Assembly (NCBI GenBank): GCA_905233545.1
Contig: CAJOEV010000016.1
Span: forward strand, 1-56,361
Length of the DNA stretch: 56,361 nucleotides
Direction: 5' to 3'
From: an uncultured Eubacterium sp.
GTDB taxonomy: Bacteria; Bacillota; Clostridia; Oscillospirales; Acutalibacteraceae
Of the stretch, positions 34,396-42,873 are shown piece by piece; within the stretch, counting starts at the first letter, position 1, and each line of letters opens with the position of its first letter. The notes under the pieces are model-generated. The model saw nothing but the letters and a program-made list of their open reading frames with translations. It searched no databases and was not told the DNA's origin. Both the position numbers and the translations under genes were made by a program.

Positions 34396-37029
34396 TTATA
34401 ATTCTTCGACCTTTTTCTTCAAGTTATAAAGAGTCTGCATTGCCTCAATGGGCGTTAATGTATTTATGTCAACCGTTTTGATAAGCTCAAGAATATCTTC
34501 GGTTGAATTGGTTTTGAAATTATATTGAATATCCGTTTCATCCTCTTCAATAAGAGCCTCGTCGGATTTAAACTCAATTTCGATTTTGTTTGATTCAAGT
34601 TCTTTCAGAATCACCTTTGCGCGCTTGATAACGCTTTGGGGCAATCCTGCAAGCTTTGCAACCTCGATACCGAAGCTCTGGTCGGCACCGCCCTTTACTA
34701 TTCTTCGAAGGAAGGTTATATCATCGCCCCTCTTTTTAACGGCAATTGAATAGTTGTTTACTCCGTCGAGCATACCCTCCATTGCAGTAAGCTCATGATA
34801 GTGGGTTGCAAAAAGAGTTTTTGCGCCGAGAGTCTTTTTCTTAACAACAAATTCAAGCACTGCTCTTGCAATACTCATACCGTCGAAGGTTGAAGTTCCT
34901 CTTCCGATTTCGTCAAGAATAATCAGTGAGTTTTCAGTTGCATTTTTAAGTATTGATGAAACCTCATTCATCTCAACCATAAAGGTTGACTGTCCTGTTG
35001 CAAGGTCATCGGACGCGCCGACTCTTGTGAATATCGCATCAACAATTCCTATTCTTGCGCTCTTGGCAGGAACAAACGAGCCAATCTGAGCAAGCAGAGT
35101 AATAAGCGCTGTCTGACGCATATATGTTGACTTACCCGCCATATTCGGACCTGTGATTATCGAACAGAGGTTTTTGTTTTTATCAAGATAGGTGTCGTTG
35201 GGAACGAACACTGCATCCGTCATAAGTGTTTCAACAACGGGATGGCGTCCTTCCTTAATATCAATAACACCGTCGTTTGTTATGCTCGGACAGCAGTAGT
35301 TATTAACATATGCCACCTGAGCCAGAGAAGCAAGCGTGTCGAGCGTTGCAAGCGCCTTTGCGGTTTTCTGAATTCGCATTGCCTCGCCTGCTATCTGATT
35401 TCTTACGGTTACAAAGGTTTCGTATTCAAGAGAAACAAGCCTTTCCTTTGCACCGAGAACCTTTCCCTCAAGCTCTTTAAGCTCCTGGGTTATAAATCTT
35501 TCGCAATTTGTTAAAGTCTGTTTTCTTATGTAGTCCTCGGGAACTAAATCAAGATATGAATTTGTTACCTCGATGAAATATCCGAAAACTTTGTTATATG
35601 AAACTCTGAGCTTCGGTATTCCCGTTCTTTCTTTTTCTCTTGCTTCAATTTCTGCAAGAAGGCTTGTTCCGCCGCCGACAATATCGGCAAGCTCATCAAT
35701 TTCGGCATTGAAGCCCTTTCTGATTATTCCGCCCTCTCTTAAGCTGAACGGAGGTTCATCAACTATCGCACTGTCGATTAAACCTTTGACATCCTCAAGC
35801 AAATCAATGTTCTCAAAGACTGCTTTGAGCATTGCGCTTGAAACCGAGGAAAGCTTATCTTTAATTGTCGGGAAATGCTCGATTGCCGCCGAGAGAGATT
35901 TAAGCTCCTTTGCGTTTGCAGTTGAATATGCAATTCGGGAGAGCAGTCTTTCAATATCGTTTATTCCCGATAAGGATTCGCGGATATCATCCCTTAGATA
36001 CTCATCATCAAAAAGCTCCGCAATTGCGTTCTGCCTTTTTGTTATAAGCGTAATATTAATAAGCGGCTTTTCAAGCCATGAGCGAAGCATTCTTTTGCCC
36101 ATTGCAGTTCTTGTTTTGTCAATAACCCAAAGCAGAGAGTGCTTTTTATCACCGCTCATCATTGACTTTGTCAGCTCAAGATTTCTTCTTGCATTCAAAT
36201 CAAGCGCCATAAAATCGTCTTTATCATAAAAATCGAGCTCGCTTGGCGCTTCAATATTATTTGTTTTCTGAGTGTCTCGAAGATAACAGATAACTGCCCC
36301 GAGAGCGCTTACAGCACATTTGCTGTGACCTATTCCGAGTGAGGATATTTCATCCCTGCTGATAGTTTCAAGAATAACCTCGGTTGAATTGTTGAAATCA
36401 AAATAGCTCTCTTCAAGCTTTTCAAAAGAGGAATTCAACCTTTCCGAAGCGAATTTTGCAACCTTGTCAAAAGCATGGGCGCTTTCATTTACAATAATCT
36501 CCTTGGGAGAATAAATTGAAAGCTGGTTTATGATTTTTTCTTCAATATTATAGCCGTTGACAACAGTTATATGGAATTCACCCGTTGAAACATCAGCAAA
36601 GCACATTCCTGTTTCTTCGCCGCCTGTGCAAATTGAGCAGAGATAGTTATTAACGCCGTCCTCAAGAATATTGCTTTCAATAACCGTTCCGGGAGTTATA
36701 ACTCTTATTACATCTCTTTTAACAATGCCCTTTGCAGCTTTCGGGTCCTCGGTCTGTTCGCAGATAGCAACCTTGTATCCTCGGGATACAAGCTTTGCAA
36801 TATAGCTGTCCGCACTGTGGAACGGAACTCCGCACATCGGAGCTCTTTCATCCTGACCGCAATCCCTTCCCGTTAAAACGAGGTCAAGCTCTTTTGATGC
36901 AGTTTTTGCATCATCAAAAAACATCTCATAGAAATCACCGAGGCGGAAGAATAAAATCACGCCCGGATAATCTTTTTTAATCTGAAAATACTGCTGCATC
37001 ATCGGTGATAATTCGCCGTTTTTTGCCAT
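34396..37029 (-). CDS. mutS: DNA mismatch repair protein MutS
   Basis: MutS binds mismatches and slides as an ATP-bound clamp. The 877 residues include the mismatch-contact motif RLGDFYEMF (about 26-34, Phe-x-Glu), connector and clamp domains, and a C-terminal ATPase. The Walker A is GPNMAGKSTYMRQ, the ABC signature STFMVEMNE, and Walker B LIILDEIGRGTST. GGAGGG precedes the ATG. It sits in the miaB-(ymcA)-mutS-mutL-miaA order known from Bacillus, here without cotE. Confidence 0.98.
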   Translation of the reverse strand: MAKNGELSPMMQQYFQIKKDYPGVILFFRLGDFYEMFFDDAKTASKELDLVLTGRDCGQDERAPMCGVPFHSADSYIAKLVSRGYKVAICEQTEDPKAAKGIVKRDVIRVITPGTVIESNILEDGVNNYLCSICTGGEETGMCFADVSTGEFHITVVNGYNIEEKIINQLSIYSPKEIIVNESAHAFDKVAKFASERLNSSFEKLEESYFDFNNSTEVILETISRDEISSLGIGHSKCAVSALGAVICYLRDTQKTNNIEAPSELDFYDKDDFMALDLNARRNLELTKSMMSGDKKHSLLWVIDKTRTAMGKRMLRSWLEKPLINITLITKRQNAIAELFDDEYLRDDIRESLSGINDIERLLSRIAYSTANAKELKSLSAAIEHFPTIKDKLSSVSSAMLKAVFENIDLLEDVKGLIDSAIVDEPPFSLREGGIIRKGFNAEIDELADIVGGGTSLLAEIEAREKERTGIPKLRVSYNKVFGYFIEVTNSYLDLVPEDYIRKQTLTNCERFITQELKELEGKVLGAKERLVSLEYETFVTVRNQIAGEAMRIQKTAKALATLDTLASLAQVAYVNNYCCPSITNDGVIDIKEGRHPVVETLMTDAVFVPNDTYLDKNKNLCSIITGPNMAGKSTYMRQTALITLLAQIGSFVPAKSARIGIVDAIFTRVGASDDLATGQSTFMVEMNEVSSILKNATENSLIILDEIGRGTSTFDGMSIARAVLEFVVKKKTLGAKTLFATHYHELTAMEGMLDGVNNYSIAVKKRGDDITFLRRIVKGGADQSFGIEVAKLAGLPQSVIKRAKVILKELESNKIEIEFKSDEALIEEDETDIQYNFKTNSTEDILELIKTVDINTLTPIEAMQTLYNLKKKVEEL

Positions 37030-37050
37030 TTATTCTCCCTCCTCTTTTCT

Positions 37051-37109
37051 ATAAGTTTCAAGTTTCGAGCACCGAGTTCCGAGTTTTCGGTAACTCGCTT
37101 CGCTCGAAC
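37051..37109 (+). repeat. AGTTCCG heptamer array plus box upstream of mutS
   Basis: AGTTTCA, AGTTTCG, AGCACCG, AGTTCCG and AGTTTTC are followed by GGTAACTCGCTTCGCTCGAA. The complement matches the array at 2689-2731. It lies between the YmcA-like gene and mutS, 78 bases after the stop of the former. The rest of the 37030-37187 gap shows no gene. Confidence 0.7.
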
Positions 37110-37187
37110 AATAAATTATTTGGATTTTCAGCTTGCAGTGTTGACCTTTGCGGTCGCGCAAGGCTTAAAAATTCAAGTTCGCCAAAA

Positions 37188-37598
37188 TTACTGACAGCCG
37201 CCGCAGGTTGAACAGTCGTGGGTGCAGTCCTGAGGAGGAATCTCACAGGTCTCAGGGTCCTGACCGTCAAAGAAAAGACCAATCATACCGCTGATATACT
37301 GAGCCATCTGTTCCATCTCAGCTGCTGCTGCAGAATAGTTCTTCATATTTTCGGTTTCCATAATGTCGTTATAAACACTCTGGTATTCACCCTGGATTTC
37401 AGTGATTCTTTCGTGGTCAGCTTCTTCGCCCTTCTGCATTTCCTGCTGATACTTTAACGAAATAAGCTGAAGCTCCTGCATTTGCTTCTGGAGTTCTTCG
37501 TCTGCATCATTTGCTGCTGCAGCTGCTTTGAGCGCTGCAAAACGCTCGTCCTTCTGAATTTCTTTTCCAAGTTCTCTGAGTACTGATTCTAAGCTCAT
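37188..37598 (-). CDS. YlbF/YmcA family protein with Cys-rich tail
   Basis: This 136-residue, largely helical protein of the Com_YlbF family has helices about 5-30, 35-65 and 70-115. Its C-terminus carries five cysteines in CEIPPQDCTHDCSTCGGCQ. In Bacillus, YmcA, YlbF and YaaT form a complex that binds iron-sulfur clusters and affects RNA processing and development. The gene lies between miaB and mutS, exactly where ymcA lies in Bacillus, so I infer it is the YmcA counterpart. The tail could hold a metal or Fe-S cluster, which is inference. AAGGAG supports the start. Confidence 0.82.
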   Translation of the reverse strand: MSLESVLRELGKEIQKDERFAALKAAAAANDADEELQKQMQELQLISLKYQQEMQKGEEADHERITEIQGEYQSVYNDIMETENMKNYSAAAAEMEQMAQYISGMIGLFFDGQDPETCEIPPQDCTHDCSTCGGCQ

Positions 37599-37622
37599 AA
37601 TAATTTCTCCTTGTTTGTTATA

Positions 37623-39044
37623 TTATTCTGTTAATTCACCTAAAAGCACATAGGTGAGGGGCTCTGTTACTTTAATATTTCTGAAGGAGCCAATGAGCCC
37701 TTCGTCTCCTTCAAATTCTATAATCAAATTGCCGTCAGTTCTTGCGGCAAGATAATTATCACAGGTTTTGCCGTGTCCGTAGACAAAGCATTTAAAGGTT
37801 TTGCCACCATGCAGAGCCATCTGCTGAGCCGATTTTTTCTCCTGGAGAACAAGCAGTTCTCTGAGCCACTTTGATTTTTCGTCATAGCTTATCGGGTCAT
37901 CGAGCTTTGAAGCAGGAGTTCCGACTCGCGGAGAATAGATGAATGTGAACAGGCTTGTTGCGCCGAGTTCATCAACAAGTGAATAGGTGTCTTTGAATTC
38001 CTCGTATGTTTCGCCCGGGAAGCCGACAATGATATCGCTTGTTATTGAAAGCTCGTCCCCCATTAGCTCTTTGGCATAGTTTATGAGTTCAAGATAGCTC
38101 TCCCTCGTGTAGCATCTGTTCATTGCCTTAAGCACTCGGTTGTTTCCGCTTTGAAACGGCAAGTGAAGATGCTTTGCAACCTTGTCGCAGGATGCCATTG
38201 TTTCAAGAAGCTCCCTGGTGCAATCCTTCGGGTGACTTGTCATAAACCTGATACGAAAATCGCCTTCAACATCATTCAGCATTCTCAGAAGTTCAGCAAA
38301 GCTGACTTTCGGCTGCAAATCCTTTCCGTAGGAATTGACATTCTGACCTAAAAGGGTTATCTCTTTATATCCTTCACTGACAAGCTCTTTGAATTCACTG
38401 ATAACATTTTCGGGTGTTCGGCTTCTTTCGCGTCCTCTTACATACGGAACAACACAGTAGGAACAGAAATTATTGCAACCGTACATTATCGGGAGCCACG
38501 CTTTTTTATCGTTATCCCTTTTAACGGGAAGTCCTTCTGCAATTACTCCGTCGATATCGGGGAGCTCAAAAACTCTTTTTCTCTGAGTCAATGCTTTAAA
38601 GAGCAGTTCGGGAAGCTTGTGAACAACATGCGTTCCGAAAACCAAATCAACAAACTGAAACGATTCTTTGATTTTCTCGGCGATATGCTTTTGCTGCATC
38701 ATACATCCGCAAAGAGCAATTATCACATCGGGATTTGCAAGCTTATATTTTTTCAGCGCTCCGACATTTCCGAAAACTCTGTCCTCGGCATGTTCTCTTA
38801 CAGCGCAGGTGTTGAAAATAACGAGCTTTGCCTCTGTTCTTTTCTCGGTAAAGCCGTAGCCCATAGCGCTGAGCATTCCCTTAATCTTTTCACTGTCCGA
38901 AACATTCTGCTGGCAACCGTAGGTTACAACGCAGGCAAGGGGCTTTTCAGTGTATCGGCTTTCAAGAATACTTGTGATTTTATCAGAAAAATCTTTTTGC
39001 TTTTCGAGTTCTTTTTCATCAACGAGCTTAGTTTTTTCTCTCAT
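37623..39044 (-). CDS. miaB: tRNA-2-methylthio-N6-dimethylallyladenosine synthase
   Basis: MiaB is a radical-SAM enzyme with two [4Fe-4S] clusters. The 473-residue product has the N-terminal cluster cysteines (TYGCQQNVSDS; NTCAVREHAEDR; ALCGCMMQQK), the radical-SAM motif CNNFCSYCVVPYVRGRERSR and a C-terminal TRAM domain. The ATG at 39044 has AGGTGA before it; an in-frame extension to 39122 overlaps the promoter and is rejected. It acts after MiaA, encoded four genes downstream. Confidence 0.96.
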   Translation of the reverse strand: MREKTKLVDEKELEKQKDFSDKITSILESRYTEKPLACVVTYGCQQNVSDSEKIKGMLSAMGYGFTEKRTEAKLVIFNTCAVREHAEDRVFGNVGALKKYKLANPDVIIALCGCMMQQKHIAEKIKESFQFVDLVFGTHVVHKLPELLFKALTQRKRVFELPDIDGVIAEGLPVKRDNDKKAWLPIMYGCNNFCSYCVVPYVRGRERSRTPENVISEFKELVSEGYKEITLLGQNVNSYGKDLQPKVSFAELLRMLNDVEGDFRIRFMTSHPKDCTRELLETMASCDKVAKHLHLPFQSGNNRVLKAMNRCYTRESYLELINYAKELMGDELSITSDIIVGFPGETYEEFKDTYSLVDELGATSLFTFIYSPRVGTPASKLDDPISYDEKSKWLRELLVLQEKKSAQQMALHGGKTFKCFVYGHGKTCDNYLAARTDGNLIIEFEGDEGLIGSFRNIKVTEPLTYVLLGELTE

Positions 39045-39104
39045 AAAATCACCTGCTTTTTTGTTGGTCTTTTTGCCCCTGCTTAGACTAACCCATTCTG
39101 CATT

Positions 39105-39133
39105 ATTATAACAAAACCCCATTTTATATTCAA
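39105..39133 (-). promoter_or_regulatory. Sigma-A promoter of the miaB block
   Basis: On the minus strand TTGAAT (39133-39128), a 17-base spacer and TATAAT (39110-39105) lie 60 bases before the miaB start. No intrinsic terminator was seen in the minus-strand block downstream as far as 22697, though heptamer arrays break it in places. Confidence 0.7.
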
Positions 39134-39198
39134 TATATAAAATATTAAATATTATATATTTTTTATTAGCATATTATATATATTTTGACTAAGAGCGG

Positions 39199-39227
39199 TT
39201 GATTTTTTGTTATTAAAATGTTATCAT
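39199..39227 (+). promoter_or_regulatory. Probable promoter of malQ
   Basis: TTGATT, a 17-base spacer and TATCAT precede the AGGTGA ribosome site by about 20 bases. Confidence 0.5.
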
Positions 39228-39259
39228 TTATGAGTATTTTATAAATCGAGGTGAATATT

Positions 39260-40792
39260 TTGCTTAAACAAAGAGGAGCAGGTGTTCTTTTACATATCAG
39301 TTCAATCCCCTCACCGTACGGAGTCGGGGTTTTTGATGAAAACATCACTCATTTTATCGACAGAATTTCAGATATGGGATTCACATACTGGCAGGTTTTG
39401 CCCTTCAATCCGATTGACGGCGCAAACTCTCCGTACTGCTCACCGAGTGCTTTTGCGGGAAACTATCTTTATATCAACCCCGAAGGACTCAGAGACATGG
39501 GGCTCATTGACGAAAACGATGTCAGAGACAATATCTACGATGGCTCGCCGTACACCGCTCAGTATGAATTTGCAGCTGAAAAAAGGCTTAAAACTTTAAG
39601 AAAAGCCTTCCTCAATATCAACGACGAGATTGCAAAGGAAATCAAGGAGTTTGAGCTTGAAAATGACTGGCTGACCGACTATGCGGTCTATATGGCAGTT
39701 AAGGAACAGGAGAACTTTAAGCCCTGGTGGGAGTGGAGCGAAAACCACGCACGGTATTTTGAATGCATTAAAGATGTTTTCTCATTCGAAAAGGACGCTG
39801 CATTCTGGAAATTCGTTCAGTATATCTTCTTTAAACAGTGGAACAAAATCAAGGCATATGCAAACAAAAAGGGCGTTGCCGTTATCGGCGATATGCCGAT
39901 TTATGTTGCTATGGACAGCGTTGATGTCTGGAGCAATCTTCCGATGTTTTTAATCGACGAAAAAACGCTCAAAGTTGAGAAGGTTGCAGGAGTTCCGCCC
40001 GATTATTTCAGTGAGGACGGACAGCTTTGGGGCAACCCGATTTACGACTGGGAAAATATGAAAAAGGATGGCTATTCCTGGTGGATTTCGCGCATTTCTC
40101 AGGCGTTCAAAACCTATGATATTGTTCGAATTGACCACTTCCGCGCCTTCGCTTCCTACTGGGAAATTCCCGCAGAAAGCAAGACCGCAAAGGTCGGCGA
40201 ATGGATAGACGGTCCGAGGATGGATTTATTCAACAAAATCTTTGAAGTTTTCGGTAAGGATGCACCGATTATTGCCGAGGATTTAGGCGTTTTCGGCGAA
40301 GATGTTATTCAGCTTCTTGAGGACACGGGCTTTATGGGAATGAAGGTTATTCAGTTCGCCTTCGACCCGCATTCCGACTCCTCCCATCTTCCCCACAACG
40401 CAACCCAAAACTCAATCAATTATGTCGGCACCCATGATAACAACACACTGCTCGGCTGGCTTTGGGAGGCAAGCGAGGACGAAAGAAAATTTGCGCTTGA
40501 TTACTGCGGTTTTTCGGGCGGTAACTGGGGCGAGGGCGGATATCATTCGCCCTCCTGCAGAAAGATTACCGAAGCGGTCTGGAAGAGCTCATCCAATGTT
40601 GCAATCATCACTCTCCAGGATATGTGCGGTTTCGGCTCGGACGCAAGAATGAACACCCCAGGTGTTCCCGATAAAAACTGGCGTTTTCGAACAACAAGGG
40701 AAACAATCGACAGCATAGACAGCGATTATTTCAAACATATAAATTCACTTTACAGAAGAATGTATCCCGTTTTTTCTAAAGCCAAAAAATAG
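39260..40792 (+). CDS. malQ: 4-alpha-glucanotransferase (amylomaltase, GH77)
   Basis: MalQ moves alpha-1,4-glucan segments between acceptors in malto-oligosaccharide and glycogen breakdown. The product has about 510 residues. LLHISSIPSPYGVGVFD and WQVLPFNPIDGANSPY are N-terminal family motifs. DIVRIDHFRAFASYW carries the nucleophile Asp, IIAEDLGVFGEDV the catalytic Glu and YVGTHDNNTLLGW the third acid. I take TTG at 39260 because AGGTGA lies five bases before it; the GTG at 39251 overlaps that ribosome site. It is alone between two minus-strand blocks, apart from the glycogen operon. Confidence 0.95.
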   Translation: MLKQRGAGVLLHISSIPSPYGVGVFDENITHFIDRISDMGFTYWQVLPFNPIDGANSPYCSPSAFAGNYLYINPEGLRDMGLIDENDVRDNIYDGSPYTAQYEFAAEKRLKTLRKAFLNINDEIAKEIKEFELENDWLTDYAVYMAVKEQENFKPWWEWSENHARYFECIKDVFSFEKDAAFWKFVQYIFFKQWNKIKAYANKKGVAVIGDMPIYVAMDSVDVWSNLPMFLIDEKTLKVEKVAGVPPDYFSEDGQLWGNPIYDWENMKKDGYSWWISRISQAFKTYDIVRIDHFRAFASYWEIPAESKTAKVGEWIDGPRMDLFNKIFEVFGKDAPIIAEDLGVFGEDVIQLLEDTGFMGMKVIQFAFDPHSDSSHLPHNATQNSINYVGTHDNNTLLGWLWEASEDERKFALDYCGFSGGNWGEGGYHSPSCRKITEAVWKSSSNVAIITLQDMCGFGSDARMNTPGVPDKNWRFRTTRETIDSIDSDYFKHINSLYRRMYPVFSKAKK

Positions 40793-40846
40793 TCTAAATA
40801 AAACATCGCCGTTCTTTCAAGTTCGAAAGAATGGCGGCACCAAGAA

Positions 40847-40887
40847 AGCAACCAAAGGGGAATGAAAAATCTCCGCGCTTGGTTGCT
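40847..40887 (+). terminator. Intrinsic terminator after malQ
   Basis: Nine-base arms AGCAACCAA and TTGGTTGCT enclose a 23-base loop and are followed by TTTTTT. A second hairpin (arms 40807-40818 and 40825-40836, one G-U pair) lies between it and the stop codon. Confidence 0.8.
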
Positions 40888-40982
40888 TTTTTGCATATTG
40901 ATTGTTAATTCCCTTTTATAAGCCACAATTCGTGTCTTAACGCGAGAGAATAAAGTTTTAAATTTACTCTACAAAATAAAAA

Positions 40983-41294
40983 CTACTGTTTTTTCTTTGG
41001 ATTTGGTAAATCATCCGCAATTTGCGGGATTAGTTCATTCATCAGTTCCCTGTTTTCTATATCGGGCAAATACATCTCTTTTGCGCCTTCATAGGGAAGC
41101 TCAAGCGGCGCATCGGGAATTAAAGCTTTCAATGATTTTGTCTGTTTAACAAGGAATCTGTCGTCATATATTCCGCCGATTACCTTGCCCTGATAATAAA
41201 TGATATATTCACCCATCATCGCCCTGTATGTAATACCGTCCATATCGGAAAGCTGTTCAAGAACAAAGTCTAAATATTCCTTATTTGAAGCCAT
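40983..41294 (-). CDS. TfoX N-terminal domain protein
   Basis: This 103-residue protein matches the N-terminal domain of TfoX/Sxy (ITYRAMMGEYIIYYQGKVIG; FLVKQTKSLKALIPDAPLEL; LPDIENRELMNELI). In gamma-proteobacteria full TfoX controls competence. Stand-alone N-terminal domains are common in clostridia and their role is not known. It is 11 bases downstream of the flavoprotein gene at 41306-41782 and probably co-transcribed with it. The gap 40888-40982 holds nothing I can name. Confidence 0.85.
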   Translation of the reverse strand: MASNKEYLDFVLEQLSDMDGITYRAMMGEYIIYYQGKVIGGIYDDRFLVKQTKSLKALIPDAPLELPYEGAKEMYLPDIENRELMNELIPQIADDLPNPKKKQ

Positions 41295-41305
41295 TTTTTC
41301 TCCCT

Positions 41306-41782
41306 TTAAGACTCATTAACAAGCTTGCCCGTCATATGTTCAATCTCTATTTCAAGGCACTGAACATTTTTAAGCGAATGTGTTATTTCATAGTTTAAGT
41401 ATTCTTCATCATCGGTAAATTTTCTGCAAAGCTCGGTGCATATTTCCTTAGCTTTTTCTTCATCTTCGACAAGGCTGATTCTTCCGAAAACAACAACGCT
41501 TTTAACATTCAGCGCCCATTCATTTTCCCTTCGATAACCTTTGTCAAAAACAGTATAGCACACCTTGTTATTCTTCTTAATTGAATCGATTTTGTGCCCT
41601 TCTTTTGCGCCGTGAAAATATATTTTTCCGTCACTTTCCGAGTAAAAATGATTCAGAGGAATTCCATAGGGATAGCCCTCATCTCCGATTATCGAGAGCA
41701 CTCCCCTCTTTTCATTTTTCAGCAATTCAATGCATTCCTGCTCTGAGATTTCCTGCTTAAATCTCCTCATTTTCCTGAACAT
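41306..41782 (-). CDS. Pyridoxamine-phosphate-oxidase-like FMN-binding protein (NimA-like)
   Basis: The 158-residue split-barrel protein has the pattern CIELLKNEKRGVLSIIGDEG, YPYGIPLNHFY, KIYFHGAKEGHKIDSIKKN and CYTVFDKG, typical of the PNPOx-like/NimA group that binds FMN or heme. The substrate is unknown. GAAGG precedes the ATG at 41782; a second ATG four codons later is possible. It heads a two-gene unit with the TfoX-domain gene. Confidence 0.85.
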   Translation of the reverse strand: MFRKMRRFKQEISEQECIELLKNEKRGVLSIIGDEGYPYGIPLNHFYSESDGKIYFHGAKEGHKIDSIKKNNKVCYTVFDKGYRRENEWALNVKSVVVFGRISLVEDEEKAKEICTELCRKFTDDEEYLNYEITHSLKNVQCLEIEIEHMTGKLVNES

Positions 41783-41848
41783 ATTTATACCTTCATATAA
41801 TTGTTTTTTTCATTATATCACAGCATATAAGAAAATGCAAAATTAACA

Positions 41849-41869
41849 GCTCCCTTTTCACAAGGGAGC
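41849..41869. terminator. Intrinsic terminator hairpin
   Basis: Eight-base arms GCTCCCTT and AAGGGAGC close a five-base loop, 14 bases beyond the stop codon at 41883. TTTTTT follows on the plus strand; the minus-strand tract (GTTAATTTT) is weaker. Confidence 0.65.
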
Positions 41870-41882
41870 CGTTTTTTATGCA

Positions 41883-42692
41883 CTATCTTTCATTGTTGCA
41901 GCAGTTATTATTGTTTTCGTCTCTCTCACTCGGGAAGAATTCTTCAACGGGGAAATCAATTCCCTGGAAGGTTGTGCAAGCGTCCTGAGTGTTGCACTGA
42001 CATTCTCTTTCGGGAATGCAATAATCATATGCGGGAATCAACATCTGGCAGTCGCGTTCCATCTGAACTATTGAAAAAAGTCCAAGCGAAACAAGAACTG
42101 CTTTTTCACCCGTCGTAACGGGAACAGGGTCAACAACCTCGTCAAGAATGCTTTGAGGGAAAGTGGTTATAAGCGCAGGGATGTCGGGTGTTGTTGCTTC
42201 AAGAATATCGGTGTCAAGAATAACCGGGTCAACAAGCTGAACTTTTGCATTCGGGCTTGTGTACTGCGGTGACTCGGCGCATTCAAGATTATCTGTTTCA
42301 GCGCTTGAAGCAAAGATTTTAACTCTGCCCTCTGAGCCGTAAAGAATACATTTTTTATTGAAGCTTGTGTATCCCTCGGCAACCTGCGGTGTTGTGCACA
42401 AAGCAGAATAAGTATCAAAACCAACCTTGAAATAGCAGGTTATGTCAACGCTGTAGTATCCTCTGTTAAACGGAACCTCGTCAACATCAACGCTTACCGC
42501 CTCAACGCTTGAATATCTGGTTTTAACGTTAACCGCATTATCGATTAAATCCTGATTGTCATCGAAGAAGGTTACTCTCAACTCTTCAAGACAATCCTTG
42601 CTTACGCAGGAATCAAAAATTCGTTTTGTATCAACACATACGGTTTCATTTAATTTTCTTTCGCTATTATTAATAATAGGAACATCAGGCAT
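41883..42692 (-). CDS. Conserved clostridial Cys-rich protein of unknown function
   Basis: The 269-residue product has no signal peptide or membrane segment. It has a repeated-looking beta-rich core with ETVCVDTKRIFDSCVSKDC, EELRVTFF, VDEVPFNRGYYSVDITCYF and KCILYGSEGRVKIFAS. The tail is Cys/Asn/Asp-rich, ending DENNNNCCNNER. I recall proteins of this pattern as widespread hypotheticals in spore-forming clostridia, which would fit a coat or surface-layer role, but that is inference. It has GAAGGAG, its own promoter and an operator-like palindrome. Confidence 0.65.
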   Translation of the reverse strand: MPDVPIINNSERKLNETVCVDTKRIFDSCVSKDCLEELRVTFFDDNQDLIDNAVNVKTRYSSVEAVSVDVDEVPFNRGYYSVDITCYFKVGFDTYSALCTTPQVAEGYTSFNKKCILYGSEGRVKIFASSAETDNLECAESPQYTSPNAKVQLVDPVILDTDILEATTPDIPALITTFPQSILDEVVDPVPVTTGEKAVLVSLGLFSIVQMERDCQMLIPAYDYCIPERECQCNTQDACTTFQGIDFPVEEFFPSERDENNNNCCNNER

Positions 42693-42715
42693 AAAAATAC
42701 TCCTTCACAAATTAT

Positions 42716-42763
42716 TTGAAGCTAACTTCAATACATTGTATGAAGGAGATACTTTTTTGTTAA
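42716..42763 (-). promoter_or_regulatory. Promoter and palindrome before the 41883-42692 gene
   Basis: On the minus strand TTAACA (42763-42758), a 17-base spacer and TACAAT (42740-42735) form a promoter whose -35 touches the end of a heptamer array. The 16-base palindrome TTGAAGCTAACTTCAA (42716-42731) sits just after the -10, where a repressor could bind. Confidence 0.6.
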
Positions 42764-42823
42764 TTGAGAGTTGAGAGTTGAGAATTGAGAATTGCGGTTA
42801 TTCGCTTCGCTCCGATTGTATAA
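42762..42823 (+). repeat. AGTTGAG heptamer array plus common box
   Basis: AATTGAG, AGTTGAG, AGTTGAG, AATTGAG and AATTGCG are followed by GGTTATTCGCTTCGCTCCG and ATTGTATAAT. The complement gives the box GGAGCGAAGCGA, then ATAACCGC, then the heptamers. Confidence 0.75.
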
Positions 42824-42873
42824 TAGCTATGCGCAGCACCAAAAACTGACCACTGACCACCGACCACTGACCA
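42824..42873 (-). repeat. TGACCAC heptamer array after the pcrA stop codon
   Basis: On the minus strand the pcrA stop TAG is followed directly by TGGTCAG, TGGTCGG, TGGTCAG and TGGTCAG, then TTTTTGGTGCTGCGCATAGC, a shortened version of the box. It abuts the array at 42762-42823, making a composite. Confidence 0.75.

Noticed and set aside
39045-39122. N-terminal extension of MiaB
   Set aside because: It overlaps the -10 region and has no ribosome site, while the ATG at 39044 has AGGTGA.
40801-40840. Possible insertion-sequence end after malQ
   Set aside because: The inverted repeat is a single hairpin next to a terminator, with no partner end or transposase.
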